A stretch of DNA of 36,701 bases from Candidatus Solibacter usitatus (lineage in GTDB: Bacteria; Acidobacteriota; Terriglobia; Bryobacterales; Bryobacteraceae), in the NCBI GenBank assembly GCA_016185465.1, contig JACPNO010000063.1:1-36701 (forward strand), written 5' to 3'. How positions within the stretch are numbered: position 1 is the stretch's first letter; the number at the start of each line of letters is the position of its first letter. The notes under the pieces were generated by a model that was not told where the DNA came from, did not search any database, and worked only from the letters and a program-made list of their open reading frames with translations. This document shows positions 35,278-36,701 of this stretch, piece after piece. The position numbers and the translations under genes were made by a program.

Positions 35278-35984
35278 AACGAAATGCTCCTCCAGCGACA
35301 CAATGTGCTCACACTCAAAATTAACGGTATCGGTGCGTCAACGTGCTGTGTGGAGGATCGCGACAGCGGCACTCCTGTTAGTTGGGAATAGACCGGTCGG
35401 TTCTTGCCATGAAAAAAGGCTACGGGCGGCGTTCTCAAACGCGCGAGACCGAGCATTGCAAGCCCAGCGCATAACAGCATAAGGCCACTTGGTTCAGGAA
35501 CGGGCGCTACGCTGCTTGCCGTTCCAGTCATGGAGCGGCTTTTCCCAGTGTCATCAATGGTGAGTGCGATCCAATCGATGGTGCCCGGGCCAATTGTAAG
35601 CTGTACAGGGACCGCAAGCGTGAAGAAGGCGCTACGTAGGGGAGCAACGGAATCGTTGTCTCGCGCTATGAATCCACTTAACATTTCGCCAAATAGTATG
35701 GTGTTCGGCCCTACAGGATCCGTCGTCCAATTGTTGTTGTAGGGTACTCCCGGCCCCGCATCCGCCCAGCCTAGGGGTACGCCAAACGACGGTATATCCT
35801 GTCCGCTTGAGATATTCACACCGAAGGACCAAATTTCGACACCTACACCAATGTTATTCGTGACCGAGAAATTCAGGAGGAAGTCGTTGAACTCGGGAGT
35901 GACCTTGAATGTTACTTCTATCTGGTCGGCCCGGGCTGTGAGAGAGGCGAGGGCGGTCAGGGTGATCAGCAGCAGAGTGCGCAT
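35274..35984 (-). CDS. PEP-CTERM protein with an unusual C-terminal extension
   Basis: A 236-aa protein with a signal peptide (LLLITLTALASLTARA), then a beta-rich domain (VTFKVTPEFNDFLLNFSVTNN, SFGVNISSGQDIP). A PEP-CTERM signal follows: VPEPSG at 162-167, a hydrophobic helix (LMLLCAGLAMLGL) and ARLR at 181-184. Normally the protein would end within a few residues. Here about 52 more residues follow and run into the ribosome site and start of the next gene. In a neighbouring frame a TGA occurs right after the basic cluster, so a single-base frameshift may have removed the original stop. No Shine-Dalgarno sequence is seen before the ATG. Whether sorting still works is doubtful. Confidence 0.8.
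   Translation of the reverse strand: MRTLLLITLTALASLTARADQIEVTFKVTPEFNDFLLNFSVTNNIGVGVEIWSFGVNISSGQDIPSFGVPLGWADAGPGVPYNNNWTTDPVGPNTILFGEMLSGFIARDNDSVAPLRSAFFTLAVPVQLTIGPGTIDWIALTIDDTGKSRSMTGTASSVAPVPEPSGLMLLCAGLAMLGLARLRTPPVAFFHGKNRPVYSQLTGVPLSRSSTQHVDAPIPLILSVSTLCRWRSISL
35842..35890 (-). repeat. 49-bp repeat, copy inside the PEP-CTERM gene
   Basis: Second copy of the sequence at 34266-34314 (two mismatches, same orientation). This copy is in frame near the start of the 236-aa PEP-CTERM protein, so it is probably the source copy. The two copies flank the 287-aa PEP-CTERM gene as 1.6-kb direct repeats. Confidence 0.75.
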
Positions 35985-36343
35985 GACAGCTAACTTTTAT
36001 TAGCAATTAGACTACCGTCGTCATCAATTCTGTAAGCGTAATGATTGTAAATACTTAGAGACAGGCGTCGGGTTGATCCTCCACAATTTTTGGGAAGTTG
36101 TCGGTGTATTTTGGAAAAAGTCCAGGTGATGCGGCGGCTTGGGGATTAGCAGCGTAAGTCTATGCCTTTCCGCCGCTTTTGTGTTCATCTGGCGACTACG
36201 GGCGGAACCCACCCGGGTATGCGAGCGAACCAAAGACCATCGTGCTGAGCCGACCAAACTGACAGACCTGCCGCGTCGTGAGCGTTTGGGTGCTTGGAGG
36301 TCCCAAAACACAGTCGCCTTGGCGCGTTCTAGCTGGTATGTAA
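35985..36343. other. Gap with a hairpin, no gene recognised
   Basis: No coding sequence with recognisable features. GCGGCGG at 36131-36137 can pair with CCGCCGC at 36170-36176, which is followed by TTTT on the plus strand, a weak terminator-like form with a long loop. The sequence is AT-rich up to about 36120 and more GC-rich after that. Confidence 0.4.
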
Positions 36344-36640
36344 CCGAGAAGTGGATCAAGCCCCGACTGGGTAACCGCCCACGCCGAGATCGGAACGCCG
36401 CAATCGGTCCTGGAGGCACAAGCCGGTCATTTGTCGAAACGGATGTCAGACCACTACAAGCACATCAGCGAGAAGGCTGCGCGCAGGGCCTCTGACGAAC
36501 TGGCGCGCGTAAAGGCAGTGCAGAGGGCCGAGGTGCGGGCCAAGCTGGGACAGAAAGCAGAGGCGGATTCTATCGACTCAACTGTGCGGCCCACAGACAT
36601 CATTTCACTTTCCTCCTCCACCAAATTCCAGGTAGACTAG
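36344..36640 (+). pseudogene. int: Tyrosine recombinase (phage-type integrase), C-terminal remnant
   Basis: The frame begins after a stop at 36341-36343 and has no proper start. It contains EIGTPQSVLEAQAGHLSKRM followed by SDHYKHISEKAARRASDELA. This is the C-terminal end of phage-type integrases: the Gly-His of the late catalytic box (AGHLS) and the nucleophilic Tyr in DHYKHI, followed by a basic helical tail. The upstream RHTA-type motif is broken (only TAHAEIG remains) and the core and N-terminal DNA-binding domains are absent. It is therefore a dead copy. With the tRNA 3' remnant 2.4 kb away it suggests a decayed integrative element. Confidence 0.65.
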
Positions 36641-36701
36641 TCGCACCTGAGCGGAGGATAGAGCTCTGCGGAGACGCAACTTGAGCGCCGACTCAGCGGC
36701 C

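Noticed and set aside
1..36701. CRISPR arrays, rRNA operons and intact insertion sequences
   Set aside because: No regularly spaced repeats, no rRNA-like stretches and no transposase with terminal inverted repeats were seen; the only recombinase trace is the fragment at the right end.

Overview
The window looks like a chromosome segment of a GC-rich, Gram-negative soil bacterium, most likely an acidobacterium of the Solibacter/Bryobacter type. This rests on gene content: long multihaem cytochromes with LVIVD repeats, an outer-membrane barrel with an N-terminal carboxypeptidase-regulatory-like domain, a very large cyclic beta-glucan synthase, PEP-CTERM proteins, and small envelope proteins of the SYLF, DUF3309 and Thivi_2564 types. 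The placement is an inference; no rRNA or other phylogenetic marker is present.

Region 1 (1-11116, plus strand) is a redox and signalling cluster. It starts with the 3' end of a tetrahaem cytochrome gene, overlapped by a PP2C phosphatase gene, which is overlapped by a Ser/Thr kinase gene with a zinc ribbon and a C-terminal membrane anchor. After a sigma-70-like promoter come a pentahaem cytochrome, a 698-aa outer-membrane barrel, a 1182-aa protein with ten candidate haem sites plus an LVIVD propeller, and an exported protein with two GlcG/HbpS domains. The order small exported cytochrome, barrel, large cytochrome resembles the porin-cytochrome conduits that carry electrons across outer membranes.

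Region 2 (11122-30256) is an envelope and stress region. It holds a histone-H1-like protein, an operon of malic enzyme and cyclic beta-glucan synthase, a small Thivi_2564-type membrane protein, a triple-PAS sigma-54 activator with an intact GAFTGA motif, a three-gene minus-strand operon (QRP-rich exported protein, two-TM protein, DUF3309 protein), a zinc-dependent phospholipase C-like protein, and a SYLF plus OmpA operon. The gaps between these genes carry a recurring inverted repeat, TGACC-N6-GGTCA. Three copies are perfect and four are close. Six of the seven sit as pairs exactly 18 bp apart. Each set lies upstream of a candidate -24/-12 promoter. I infer that the PAS activator and these sites form one local sigma-54 regulon.

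Region 3 (30257-33929) has a 640-bp stretch with a terminator-like hairpin and a perfect -24/-12 promoter in front of a 23-codon reading frame. It is followed on the minus strand by a small membrane protein, a BBP2-type porin and a KdpD-like sensor that stops at its H-box.

Region 4 (33952-36701) looks like a decayed integrative element. It begins at the 3' end of a tRNA gene with no 5' half, carries two PEP-CTERM genes and a duplicated 49-bp fragment, and ends with the C-terminal remnant of a tyrosine recombinase. Base composition here is visibly more AT-rich than to the left.
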